Shown in pieces: positions 27,301-35,394 of a stretch of DNA of 64,000 nucleotides. This DNA is from CAVWXT01 sp963759115 (GTDB lineage Bacteria > Planctomycetota > Planctomycetia > Pirellulales > Thermoguttaceae), in NCBI GenBank assembly GCA_963759115.1, contig CAVWXT010000002.1, positions 1 to 64,000 on the forward strand. Reading direction: 5' to 3'. Below the pieces are notes generated by a model. That model searched no databases. It worked only from the letters and a program-made list of their open reading frames with translations, and was not told the DNA's origin. Every line of letters begins with the position of its first letter. Position 1 is the stretch's first letter. The position numbers were made by a program, and so were the translations under genes.

Positions 27301-27762
27301 TCACTCCTGTGTCAGCTTCGCCGTGGGAAAGAACGTCCGCTCTTTCGCATCCCACTGCTGGTGTTTGATGTTCACCATCCACTGGTTGCAGAACGTCGCC
27401 AGGTCGGCTTGTCCCCGCGGGTGGTATTCCCAAATGCCAGCCTCATCCTTCCATGCCCAGCGGCGATAGATGCCGGGGTCTTGCTGGAAGGTGAGCGGGG
27501 CCACGCCCAGCGGCGTGACATGGAACTCCACGTCGGGATCGGCCATCAGGTCGCCGTTCTGCTGGTAGTTGTGGGCAAGCGACACTCTCATCTCATACCA
27601 GTCGCGCCCTCCGATCGCGCAACGCTCGACGCTCAGCACGTCAATGCTCACGGGCATGAACGTGCCGGCCGTGTTGTCGATCTTGCGATGCTGGCCGGGC
27701 TCGGTCAGCCCTTCGATGAGTTGGCGGAAAATGGCCTCCGCGCGTTTGCTCAGGCATTTCAT
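27301..27762 (-). CDS. hypothetical protein resembling DUF6908 of phages and elements
   Basis: A 153-residue protein with SLAHNYQQNGDLMADPDVEF followed by HVTPLGVAPLTFQQD. The HxYxQNGDLMxDPxxxF pattern recalls a domain of unknown function (DUF6908) found in mobile elements and phage; that link is from memory and not tested. It sits upstream of 27091-27297 in the same run. Confidence 0.55.
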   Translation of the reverse strand: MKCLSKRAEAIFRQLIEGLTEPGQHRKIDNTAGTFMPVSIDVLSVERCAIGGRDWYEMRVSLAHNYQQNGDLMADPDVEFHVTPLGVAPLTFQQDPGIYRRWAWKDEAGIWEYHPRGQADLATFCNQWMVNIKHQQWDAKERTFFPTAKLTQE

Positions 27763-28350
27763 GCGCTACTCCTCTGGCAGCATGGCCAGTCTGAGGGTTT
27801 TCAGGCGCAGGCTGCGCCCAACTTGGCGTATGGATTCCGGGGGTCTGCGACCCTGGCCAAACGCAGCGTCTCCCCACAATATCGAGGAAGATGGCGCTCC
27901 CGGCTTTAGGTGCAAGGCGCGAAAAAGATGGCCGTCAGCCCGCCAGTTGTCCGCTACAAAACGGCGAGTAGAGTAGTCCCGCTCGTTCGCGCGTAGACGC
28001 CCATCTCACAGGGCCGTGAACAGTCGGAGCGGACAAGAAAGATGTTCTTATCAAGACGGCAAGTAACCCAGGCTAAGGAGCCCGGTAGGCAGCCCTCTGA
28101 GTGAGATAACCCATTAGCTGTAACTCTGGAGAGTTAACTTTGGAATCTTTGCAGAATCCGTGTCAGGAATCGGGGTTCGGCGGTCTATAGGTGTATGGAA
28201 AGTGGGTTGTGAGCGTCAAGCTTGGCTGTGTGTGGTATGGGAAATGTCAGTGAACATCTTCGGCGGCGACACGACTGCCGCCGGGCTTACGTTCCGGCGC
28301 AGAGACGTGAGCCAACAATAACCGCGCCAGATCAGAAAAGGAGAATGAAA
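27763..28350. other. intergenic gap between leftward run and PEP-CTERM gene
   Basis: About 590 bases. I see no gene that I can support. The two flanking genes point away from each other, so promoters for both directions are expected here. TAACTCTGGAGAGTTAAC near 28119-28136 is a small inverted repeat (arms GTTAACT / AACTCT imperfect) and may be an operator. Confidence 0.35.
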
Positions 28351-29043
28351 ATGGCTACATTCAAGACCTGCACTGTGGCGGTAGTGGCAACCGCTCTGAC
28401 GTGGCTGGCCGCGTCCTACGCGGGCGCCGACGTAGTAACGCTGAACTTTGATAATATTGTCACTAAAGCCCAAGCACAAGCGTTAGACGCGAACGGCAGC
28501 TATGTTGGTGCTGACGCAGCGCCCTACCTGGCGCAGTATGGAATTACTCTGGACAATATCAGCCCGAACAACGAATCCGGCGAGGTTCGAATCCTCAACA
28601 TGGGCGTGGGTGCACCAAACGGTTGGCAGGATGAAAATGCGCTTATGCAACTTGGGTGGAACGCGCCTCCGTGCTCCTACACGATGAACTTCAGCACGCC
28701 GTTACAGAGCATCAGTTTCACCCGCATCACCGCCGCCGAGAACCTGGAGACGACGCCGGTATGGTCAGCCACCGCTTATGTTGGAGCAGAAGCTGTGGGT
28801 GTGGTGGGCGAGGCTTATGGAAGCTGGGGCTACGGTTCCCCGGCTCAGACTTTCACGCTATCGGGCGACGGAATAACTTCGCTGACCATCTACCAAAATG
28901 GGTTCTATTTTACTGGGATAGGTGCGGTGCCGTTGGATCACTTTGTATTGAACGAAGTCCCCGAACCCTCCACTTTCATCATGCTGCTCGGTGCTTTCGC
29001 CATCGCGGCAGGCTGGTGGCGGCGTAGGTGGGCCGCTGGCTAG
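28351..29043 (+). CDS. PEP-CTERM surface protein
   Basis: The second ATG (28351) is chosen because AGGAG at 28339-28343 is correctly spaced for it. A signal peptide (TVAVVATALTWLAASYAGA) is followed by a beta-rich domain. The C-terminus VPEPSTFIMLLGAFAIAAGW and then WRRRRW is a classic PEP-CTERM sorting tail: VPEP motif, transmembrane helix and arginine cluster, cut by an exosortase and tied to the cell envelope. No exosortase is in the window. It is unusual to find such a gene on an integrated element. Confidence 0.85.
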   Translation: MATFKTCTVAVVATALTWLAASYAGADVVTLNFDNIVTKAQAQALDANGSYVGADAAPYLAQYGITLDNISPNNESGEVRILNMGVGAPNGWQDENALMQLGWNAPPCSYTMNFSTPLQSISFTRITAAENLETTPVWSATAYVGAEAVGVVGEAYGSWGYGSPAQTFTLSGDGITSLTIYQNGFYFTGIGAVPLDHFVLNEVPEPSTFIMLLGAFAIAAGWWRRRWAAG

Positions 29044-29173
29044 TCTTGCTCCCAGGTCGTTTGACAACAAACGCCCACGTCATTTTCGGCGGCGGGTTTT
29101 TCGTGCGCCGTCGGCAGCCGCGTACCGGCTCAAGGATTCGGTGTGCGCGCCGGAAATGGAAGAGCCAGGGTTT

Positions 29174-30715
29174 TCATGGCCCCTCATCGGGATTCAGAAC
29201 CACGGTATCAATCCATTGCGGCACGCTGTCGGCCGTCCGGGCTTGCGTGAGGCAGGCCACCACTCGCGGGCCAACACGTGTTTGAGGCCAGCCGGTGTAG
29301 CCGTCAGTCACCACCAGGATGGCTTTCGGCGCGGGCCTCTCTTCGGTCGCCGCCACAATCATGGCGGCCATGTCAGTCCCGCCGCCGCCGGCCAGTTCCA
29401 CCTGCTCAGGCCGAAAGACATTCTTGGCGCAGGCCACGGCCGTATCTCCGGCCAACACCCGCAGACCGCGGGGATCGGGAAGGGACCGCAGGGCATTGCC
29501 GATCACGCCCAGCGCCAGCGCAAGGTCGGACTTTTCCATGCTGCCGCTCGTATCGACGATCAGTGTGACGCGGGGTATTGGCTTCACATGGGCCGGCAGC
29601 AGCGCTCCGCCGGCTGGCTGCCGTCGGTTGGGCTTGCGGTAGGTGAAGTCCCCAAAGCCCGACGTGCAGCCCACGGCATACTTCACCTTGGCGAGCAATT
29701 CCCTGGCCGGGTCGACCTTCGGGTGGAGCAATTCGGCTGCGCTGCGGGCCAGACCGCCGGGCACACTACCGCGGCCCCGCTGCTGCTGGTACTGTTCGAT
29801 GGCCTTGGCCACGGCTGCCTCGATGATGTTCTGCTCGTGCTCTGCCATGCCGGGATGATCTTCGGACGGCGGGCCATCTTCCCACGGCCGGGCCTGACCA
29901 TCGGCAGCGCTGCCGCCGATCTCGGCAGCGGTTGGCTCACCTTTGCCACCTCCAGCCTGGCCTTCGCCATCCCCGTCGCCAGCTTCTTGCCCTTCGCTTT
30001 GGCCGTCTCCGTCCGAGGCTTCCCCTTCGCTGTCCTGGCCGTCACCGTCGCTGTCTTGTTGCCCCTCGCCCTGACCCTCGCCGGGCTGATCGCTCTCGGC
30101 ATCTTGCCCTTCGCCCTCCTGATCGCCGGGCTCTTGGCTACCGTCCTGGCCTTCCTGATCCTCGCTCTGTTCGTCCTGATCCTCTTCGCCGTCGCCGGGC
30201 TGCTGGTCCTGCTGGCTCTCCTCGCCGCTTTCGTCCTGTTGTTTCTGTTGGGCTTGCTGACGCTGTTGCTCTTCCTCTTGCTTGGCCCGCTCCAGTAGCA
30301 ACGCGAAGTATTCCTCCGCCGTCTTGTTCCGGGGCAGGCCCAGCTTGGCCGGCGTGATTCCCTCATCCGGGCAGCGCAGGCCGGATTGCTCCAGAACATC
30401 GTTCACCGCGGCATCGACGGCTTGCCGCCACAGCGCCAGCCGGTCTGCGGCCGGCTTCTCGCCCAACAGGCGCAAGCACCGCTTGGCATGTCGGCCCCAG
30501 ACGTGGATCGCCTCGTGCAACACCACGAACGCCAGGTGCTTCAGGTCCCGGCCCTCCAGGAACGCCGGGTCGAAGTACAGCCGGCAATACTCATCCACGG
30601 CCATCGTGCCCAGCCCCGCCCGCTCTACGGGGATGAGCGACATGACCTGATGCGTCATGTAGGGCATCTTCCGGGCGGCCAGAATCCGCGCTTCGGCCAG
30701 CTTCTGGTTGTTCAT
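29174..30715 (-). CDS. metallopeptidase-like / VWA-domain protein (DUF2201 type)
   Basis: A 513-residue protein. The N-terminal part has the zinc motif HEAIH (residues 67-71) in VVLHEAIHVWGRHAKRC, the putative metallopeptidase domain. A long central linker (about 150-290) is almost only Q, E, D, G and S. The C-terminal part is a VWA-like domain with VTLIVDTSGSMEKSD (MIDAS DxSxS) and AGGGGTDMAAMIVAA. This domain order is found next to MoxR-type ATPases, and the next gene upstream is one (13 bases away). Such pairs act as metal-dependent chaperones or regulators; in mobile elements their role is unproven. The antisense of the linker gives a false leucine-rich open frame. Confidence 0.85.
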   Translation of the reverse strand: MNNQKLAEARILAARKMPYMTHQVMSLIPVERAGLGTMAVDEYCRLYFDPAFLEGRDLKHLAFVVLHEAIHVWGRHAKRCLRLLGEKPAADRLALWRQAVDAAVNDVLEQSGLRCPDEGITPAKLGLPRNKTAEEYFALLLERAKQEEEQQRQQAQQKQQDESGEESQQDQQPGDGEEDQDEQSEDQEGQDGSQEPGDQEGEGQDAESDQPGEGQGEGQQDSDGDGQDSEGEASDGDGQSEGQEAGDGDGEGQAGGGKGEPTAAEIGGSAADGQARPWEDGPPSEDHPGMAEHEQNIIEAAVAKAIEQYQQQRGRGSVPGGLARSAAELLHPKVDPARELLAKVKYAVGCTSGFGDFTYRKPNRRQPAGGALLPAHVKPIPRVTLIVDTSGSMEKSDLALALGVIGNALRSLPDPRGLRVLAGDTAVACAKNVFRPEQVELAGGGGTDMAAMIVAATEERPAPKAILVVTDGYTGWPQTRVGPRVVACLTQARTADSVPQWIDTVVLNPDEGP

Positions 30716-30727
30716 GGCCCGTCCTCC

Positions 30728-31901
30728 CTATGCCGCCGCCATGATGTTCTTGTGGACCTGGAGCACCGTGTTGCTGAAGTCCGTCGGCGCCTTGACCAGC
30801 ACGGAGGCATGGGGCACGGCGAAGTAGAGCGGGCCGGCCGCCGCAATCGCCGGCTCCAGCCAGCACTTCGCCACTTCGGCAAAGCAGTCCACCGCCGCCA
30901 GCCAGCGGTCTTCCGTAGGCTTGCCGTCGGGTCCAGGTTGTAGTTCTTCACCCGGTCCACCAGCGCACCCAGCACCGCCATGACCTGATCGCAACGCGGC
31001 GGGATGTCCAACGCCATGCGCCCCGCTGCCATTACCCTTGCGATGGTTGGTTGCAATGACCAGCCAGTCCTCCGGGTCGGGCAGGTCGAGGGATTGCTCC
31101 CACGTCTGGAACTCCAGCGCCGCCTCTTCGCCCACGCAGCCGGCAATGGCCCGATAGCGCAAGAGCGGCTCGGCGTCGATCGCCTCCAGCGCCGCGGCGC
31201 AGATGGCCGCATTGGTCCAGGAGCGCATCGAGGGCCACGCCCCGGACGCCTTGGCCCGATCTTTCGGATAGGCTTCCAGCAGCCCCGGCTTGTGCTTGTG
31301 GAAGGCGCCGACCAGACCCGTGTTGCGGCCGATGCACTTCTCCCAGTCCGACGGCAGGGGCACGAAGCTCGGCTGCGGGAAGCCCAAGGCGTTGCCCATG
31401 CCCCGCTGCCACGCCTCGATGTCCGTTTCCCACGTCAGGTGGCAGAGCCGATTGGCCAGCGGCGGCTCCAACTCGGAACCGTTGGCCGCGCAGTCGGGCG
31501 GATTGCAGGCGGCCAGCTTCCAGACCGTATCGGGCAGCACCGCGTCGCCCACGCGGTTCTCGGCAATCACGCCCAGCAGCGCGGCTTGCACGGCCGGCGG
31601 GCAGGTGGTCAATTCGTCGAGGAACAGCACCCATTGCCCATGCTGGCAGTCCTGCGCCCACTTCGGCGGCATGACGGCCATGTAGGGCTGCTCGCCGTGG
31701 ACGGGGTAAGGGTATCCGCCCACGTCGGCCGGCTCGCGCAGCGAGCCGATCAGCGTGTAGCACTGGCGGCCCATCGCACGGGCGAAGGCTTCGACGGTTC
31801 GGGACTTGCCGCAGCCGGGCGTCGCCGGACACCAGCGGCGTGACCTTGCCGGTCTGCGCCACCGTCCAGAAGATCAGGTTGGGGGTACTCCTACAAACCA
31901 T
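30728..31901 (-). pseudogene. MoxR-type AAA+ ATPase, frameshifted
   Basis: The start at 31901 (MVCRSTPNLIFWTVAQTGKV) has a strong AGGAGG site. The P-loop is split by a frame break near 31825: the other frame reads ATPGCGKSRTVEAFARAMG. Walker B is WVLFLDELTTCPPAVQAALL, sensor 1 region KLAACNPPD, followed by ANRLCHLTWE. Two further breaks lie near 31000 and 30935; the ending VLQVHKNIMAAA is in the first frame. MoxR ATPases work with VWA proteins to mature or remodel complexes. The VWA partner starts 13 bases downstream. The breaks are single-base and may be sequencing errors. Confidence 0.82.
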
Positions 31902-31989
31902 AGGGTATCCTCCTGGTTCACGGGGTAAAGGTTGGCAAACCATCCCCGCGCCGGCTCACACCACGGCGCGGAAGGGATTGCCCTACCCT

Positions 31990-32826
31990 CTACGCACACA
32001 CTCCGATCCCCGCCGCGGCGAAGTCCTGCATGACCGCTGCCGCCGCCGCGCCGTTGGCCAGTTGCGCCACGCTCTTGAGCCCCTCCAGCCCCTCGTTGAG
32101 GATGCTGGACTGTAGAGATTCACGCGGTCCACCAGGGCCTGCGCCTGCCTTGGCTCGGCTCTGGAGTTGGGTGTCGTTCAGCGTGCCCTTGGTCACGTCA
32201 TCCAAGAGCTTGGCGGCCTTCTCCTGGACTTCGTGGGTCAAGGTATCGCGGATGGTCCGGGCGGTGCCGTCGTCCATCGCCACCCGCGCGGTGGTGATCT
32301 TGTTGCCCTCCTGGCAGCCCTCGACCCGCTCGGCCAGCTCCTTCCAGTGCTTCAGGTGGTGCTCGGGGATGTAGTACACGCCGGGCTTCAGGCCGGTCAT
32401 GCCGTCCATCTTCTCCAGCACAGCTACCAGCGCTTGGCCTACGGCCGTGGTGGTCAGCCTGGCCTTGAGCTTCAGGAACTCCTCGGTCAGAGCGGACTCA
32501 TTGGCGAAGCCGTAGTCCGCCTTGACCCGGCTGCCGAGCACCTTGGCCCCGAAGTTGGTGACGTAGCCGTTGCGCCGGGTGCTCCGCTCGATGTTGACCA
32601 ACTCCACGCCGTTGCGCTTGGGCTGCTTGCGGCTGACGATGGTCTTGTTCTTCATGCCGTAGACCGCCCTGATGCTGTTCTCCAGGGCGGACTGGTCCGT
32701 CCGCGGATTGGGCACGCAGTCGGCGTAGCCCATTGCCTCGAACACCTCCCGCAATGCTTGGTACGGGGTGGGCTGGAGCGACCAGAACACGATCGCCCCG
32801 CTGATGTCATACTCTCGCTCGATCAT
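31990..32826 (-). CDS. hypothetical element protein, about 280 residues (DUF6744-like)
   Basis: The protein starts MIEREYDISGAIVFWSLQPT and includes YIPEHHLKHWKELAERVEG. It recalls proteins found beside MoxR/VWA genes in phages and elements, which I recall as DUF6744; this needs a profile search. Near 32130 the frame passes through a glycine/proline stretch (AGAGPGGPRESLQ) that looks like a compensated frameshift, because the residues on both sides fit a normal helical protein. It is the upstream neighbour of the ATPase. Confidence 0.6.
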   Translation of the reverse strand: MIEREYDISGAIVFWSLQPTPYQALREVFEAMGYADCVPNPRTDQSALENSIRAVYGMKNKTIVSRKQPKRNGVELVNIERSTRRNGYVTNFGAKVLGSRVKADYGFANESALTEEFLKLKARLTTTAVGQALVAVLEKMDGMTGLKPGVYYIPEHHLKHWKELAERVEGCQEGNKITTARVAMDDGTARTIRDTLTHEVQEKAAKLLDDVTKGTLNDTQLQSRAKAGAGPGGPRESLQSSILNEGLEGLKSVAQLANGAAAAAVMQDFAAAGIGVCA

Positions 32827-33110
32827 AGGGAATCTCCTCGGGGGTACGGGAAACAGTTCGGCGCAGGATGTCTGCGCCGCCGGTCACAAGACCGTCGCAC
32901 TCGGTGTGCGCAGGAATTGGCGCAAGTCGCAAAGCGGCGGTATCGCAAACGCCGTTGCGCCCTTAGCGAACAGGGTATCTCCGCTCTTGATCGCCCGGAG
33001 GTTAAGGTCATTGCCGGGCGTGCAGATTATGCCAAGCCGATACGCTCGCTGCACCCCGGCTCTGCGCCCGCGGCAGAGTCGGAGAGTAGAGAGCGTAGCC
33101 CGCTGCGGTC
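32827..33110. other. short non-coding stretch
   Basis: About 280 bases between two leftward genes. No convincing frame or ribosome site was seen. GGGTACGGGAAACAGTTC lies close to the 3' side of the upstream gap; nothing else stands out. Confidence 0.3.
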
Positions 33111-33344
33111 CTATGCCGCGACCAGATCGCCGCGCAGCTCTTGCCACAGTCCGCGGGGATGCCGGCTCAGGGCTTCGTCAAGGTCCGCGTGCTCCACCAC
33201 GGCGCTGACTCCGCCGAGTACCAGCCGCGGATTGCGGCCATGCAATAGCGCGGTGGCCCGGCGCAGGGACCGCTCTTCGCACTCATCCGCTTGCCACCAT
33301 TGCTGCGAATCCTCACACCAGACCAAGAGATAGAACGCGTGCAT
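33111..33344 (-). CDS. small hypothetical protein
   Basis: A 77-residue protein beginning MHAFYLLVWCEDSQQWWQAD with ATALLHGRNPRLVLGGVSAV. The tryptophan-rich start and compact length are typical of small element-encoded proteins. The ATG at 33344 is preceded by GTGGGAGCC. Function unknown. Confidence 0.5.
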   Translation of the reverse strand: MHAFYLLVWCEDSQQWWQADECEERSLRRATALLHGRNPRLVLGGVSAVVEHADLDEALSRHPRGLWQELRGDLVAA

Positions 33345-33423
33345 GATAGGGCTCCCACGTGAAAGGGGTTGGGGTAACACACAACCCGTAGCCGTGCTCC
33401 GCGGCACGGCTACGGGCAGTGGG

Positions 33424-33627
33424 CTATCCGATCTTGCTCTCCGCCGCGCCTTCGGGATGGTGAATCTCCAGGGGGAAGAACCGGCCCGGTTCACTCTCCA
33501 GGTACTCTTCATGCGGCCCGCAGAACACCACCAGTCCACGCGCCAGCGCGTCCAGCACGATCCAGCACGGCATGCGCCATTGGTAGGCGCTCTGGCGTGC
33601 CTTGAATCTCGCCATGTCGATGGTCAT
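33424..33627 (-). CDS. small hypothetical protein
   Basis: A 67-residue protein starting MTIDMARFKARQSAYQWRMP with WIVLDALARGLVVFCGPHEE. A TAGGAGAG site upstream supports the start at 33627. It continues the leftward run. No family is recognised. Confidence 0.5.
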   Translation of the reverse strand: MTIDMARFKARQSAYQWRMPCWIVLDALARGLVVFCGPHEEYLESEPGRFFPLEIHHPEGAAESKIG

Positions 33628-33718
33628 GGCCCGCTCTCCTACAGGGGTGACAGCATTGCCCACTCCCCAGCGCTCCGATCACTGGGGGTAGGGCAAGGCT
33701 GGCTAGCGCCGCTGCTTG

Positions 33719-34060
33719 CTAGCTCCGCTGCTTGCGGGACAGAGCGGGGTGGCTCTGGATGAAGCCCTTGACTTCCTCCGCGAATGCCAAGAGCCGTTCC
33801 CACTGCTCGGCGTAGAGCGTGACGGGCATGCGCTGGAGCCCGTAGACACTGACGGCGCCCTTCTCACTCTGCTTGCAGGACAAGGGGCCGCCGTTGCTCT
33901 TCGGGGCGGTCTTGAGTTGGGCAAGGGCCTGCTCTTGGGTAAGCGTGCCGTTGGCAAGCTGCGCCAGAATGTGCGCGTTCCACTCCCGGTCACTCACGAC
34001 CGGTGATACGCCAGCGCTCTTGAGAGAACCATTCGCAGCGGGTAGAGTAGCGGTAGACAT
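33719..34060 (-). CDS. hypothetical protein, first gene of the leftward run
   Basis: A 113-residue protein containing NAHILAQLANGTLTQEQALA and VYGLQRMPVTLYAEQWERLL. The last piece resembles small phage proteins that read ...ALYAEQWxxLL. It is the most upstream gene of the run that ends near 24138, so the promoter of that run is expected in the long gap to its right. Confidence 0.55.
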   Translation of the reverse strand: MSTATLPAANGSLKSAGVSPVVSDREWNAHILAQLANGTLTQEQALAQLKTAPKSNGGPLSCKQSEKGAVSVYGLQRMPVTLYAEQWERLLAFAEEVKGFIQSHPALSRKQRS

Positions 34061-35394
34061 CGTTTCACTCCTATGCAGTGAGATGGTGTTGAGGGCGATT
34101 CGGCCGTTTCGCAGACGGCCGGTCGCCCGTTTTTTGGACCCGCTTGGATTCTAAAAGTCGGTCAAGTCCCCCCGAAAGTTGTGGTGCCGAAATCGTCGAT
34201 CAAACCCGCGCCCGCACGCGCGGTAAATGCAAGCAATTTTTTCGGGTCGGAGTGGACACTTAGACACTTTCGCAAGTCGTTTCTGCAAAAAGACTTAGCG
34301 ACGTTTGGAAACCGATGGATGGAGGCATAACGGGGGCGTGCGCGCCCGTGCCTGCACGCGGCTCCTGGCGCATGAGGAAAACGCCGAAAATGCAACCGGC
34401 CGAAACCGGCCCGTCGGCCGAAAACGGCCGCGCTGACGCCGCTGGCGGGCCGGCCGTTGCGTCGAAACGACCGGCTTGACCCGAAACGCCACCGTCGGCC
34501 GAAACGCAAAATCGGCGATTCTGGGGGCGTTAAACGCGAAACGACCCCACTCTACGTGGACATGCGGACAAGCGCACGGAGGTACACAATTGGCAGTGTC
34601 AGCGCCTTACTCCGCAACGATTCCCCATGCGTTCGCAAGGCGCGATTCGGCGGCTGAAAAGCACGAACGTTCGTTGCGACTTTTTGCCGCTCTTCGCGGT
34701 CTAGCGCCGCGCTTGTCGGACGTTGCGCGATCGGTCATCGACAACACAAGGGGCCCCGCTTCCCTTCGGAAAATGAACCGGACCTCCGCGCCTTCAGCGG
34801 CAACACACCAGGTGTCTACACCCCTCCGCACAGAGTGTGTTTTCAAGAGTTAAGATGGGCAGTCTTGCCGTTTACGAAACTCTGAGGGCAGACCGTCAGC
34901 CAAGCAAGTGCTGCACGACGAGCGTTGGTAGAAACTGGCCAAAGGTGCGGGGCCCGGCTGGCGTGGTCATCGACGAATGCACGGCGGTGCCTTCAAAGGC
35001 CGCCAGCCCGAGTCGCTCGACCGGGCGGAGCGGGGACAAATCCGCGTGGTTCTCGTTGAGCCACCGGCCGCAGAGCGGTGAATGCGTGGGGCACTACTTG
35101 GCGTCTCATCAAACGGTGGTTTGAAGGGATTCCCAGGAAACGCATGGCTTGATGAGAGACCGCACCGAACGACCACGCGTCACCTACGAAGAGGCCACGG
35201 CCAGCGTCCGCCCCACGGGGGCCCTGCCGGCCCTTTGGCGAGCTTTCGACTTCGCGAGAAGCGGTCATTTGGCTCGTCTCCGCTCCGAGAAGCGGTTATG
35301 CCGGGTTAGTGCCGACCGCGGGCGATGATCTCGTGGATGGCCTGACAGGGCTCGGACGACCAGGGTTACCGGCCCACTTGGGCCCAACCCCGCC
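34061..35394. other. 1.3-kb non-coding region with repeated CCGAAAC-type motifs
   Basis: No gene is supported. Between about 34340 and 34545 the motif GGCCGAAA or CCGAAACG recurs (34398, 34417, 34481, 34497 and related copies at 34462 and 34537), some in inverted orientation, close to GCGGCC palindromes. Iteron-like clusters in a long gap upstream of an element's main operon could be a replication origin or regulatory region. The stretch from 34860 to 35394 shows nothing further. Confidence 0.4.

Noticed and set aside
28991..30298. 435-codon rightward frame rich in Leu, Ala and Val that looks like a membrane protein
   Set aside because: It is the antisense of the Q/E/D-rich linker of the VWA protein; such codons read as Leu on the other strand.
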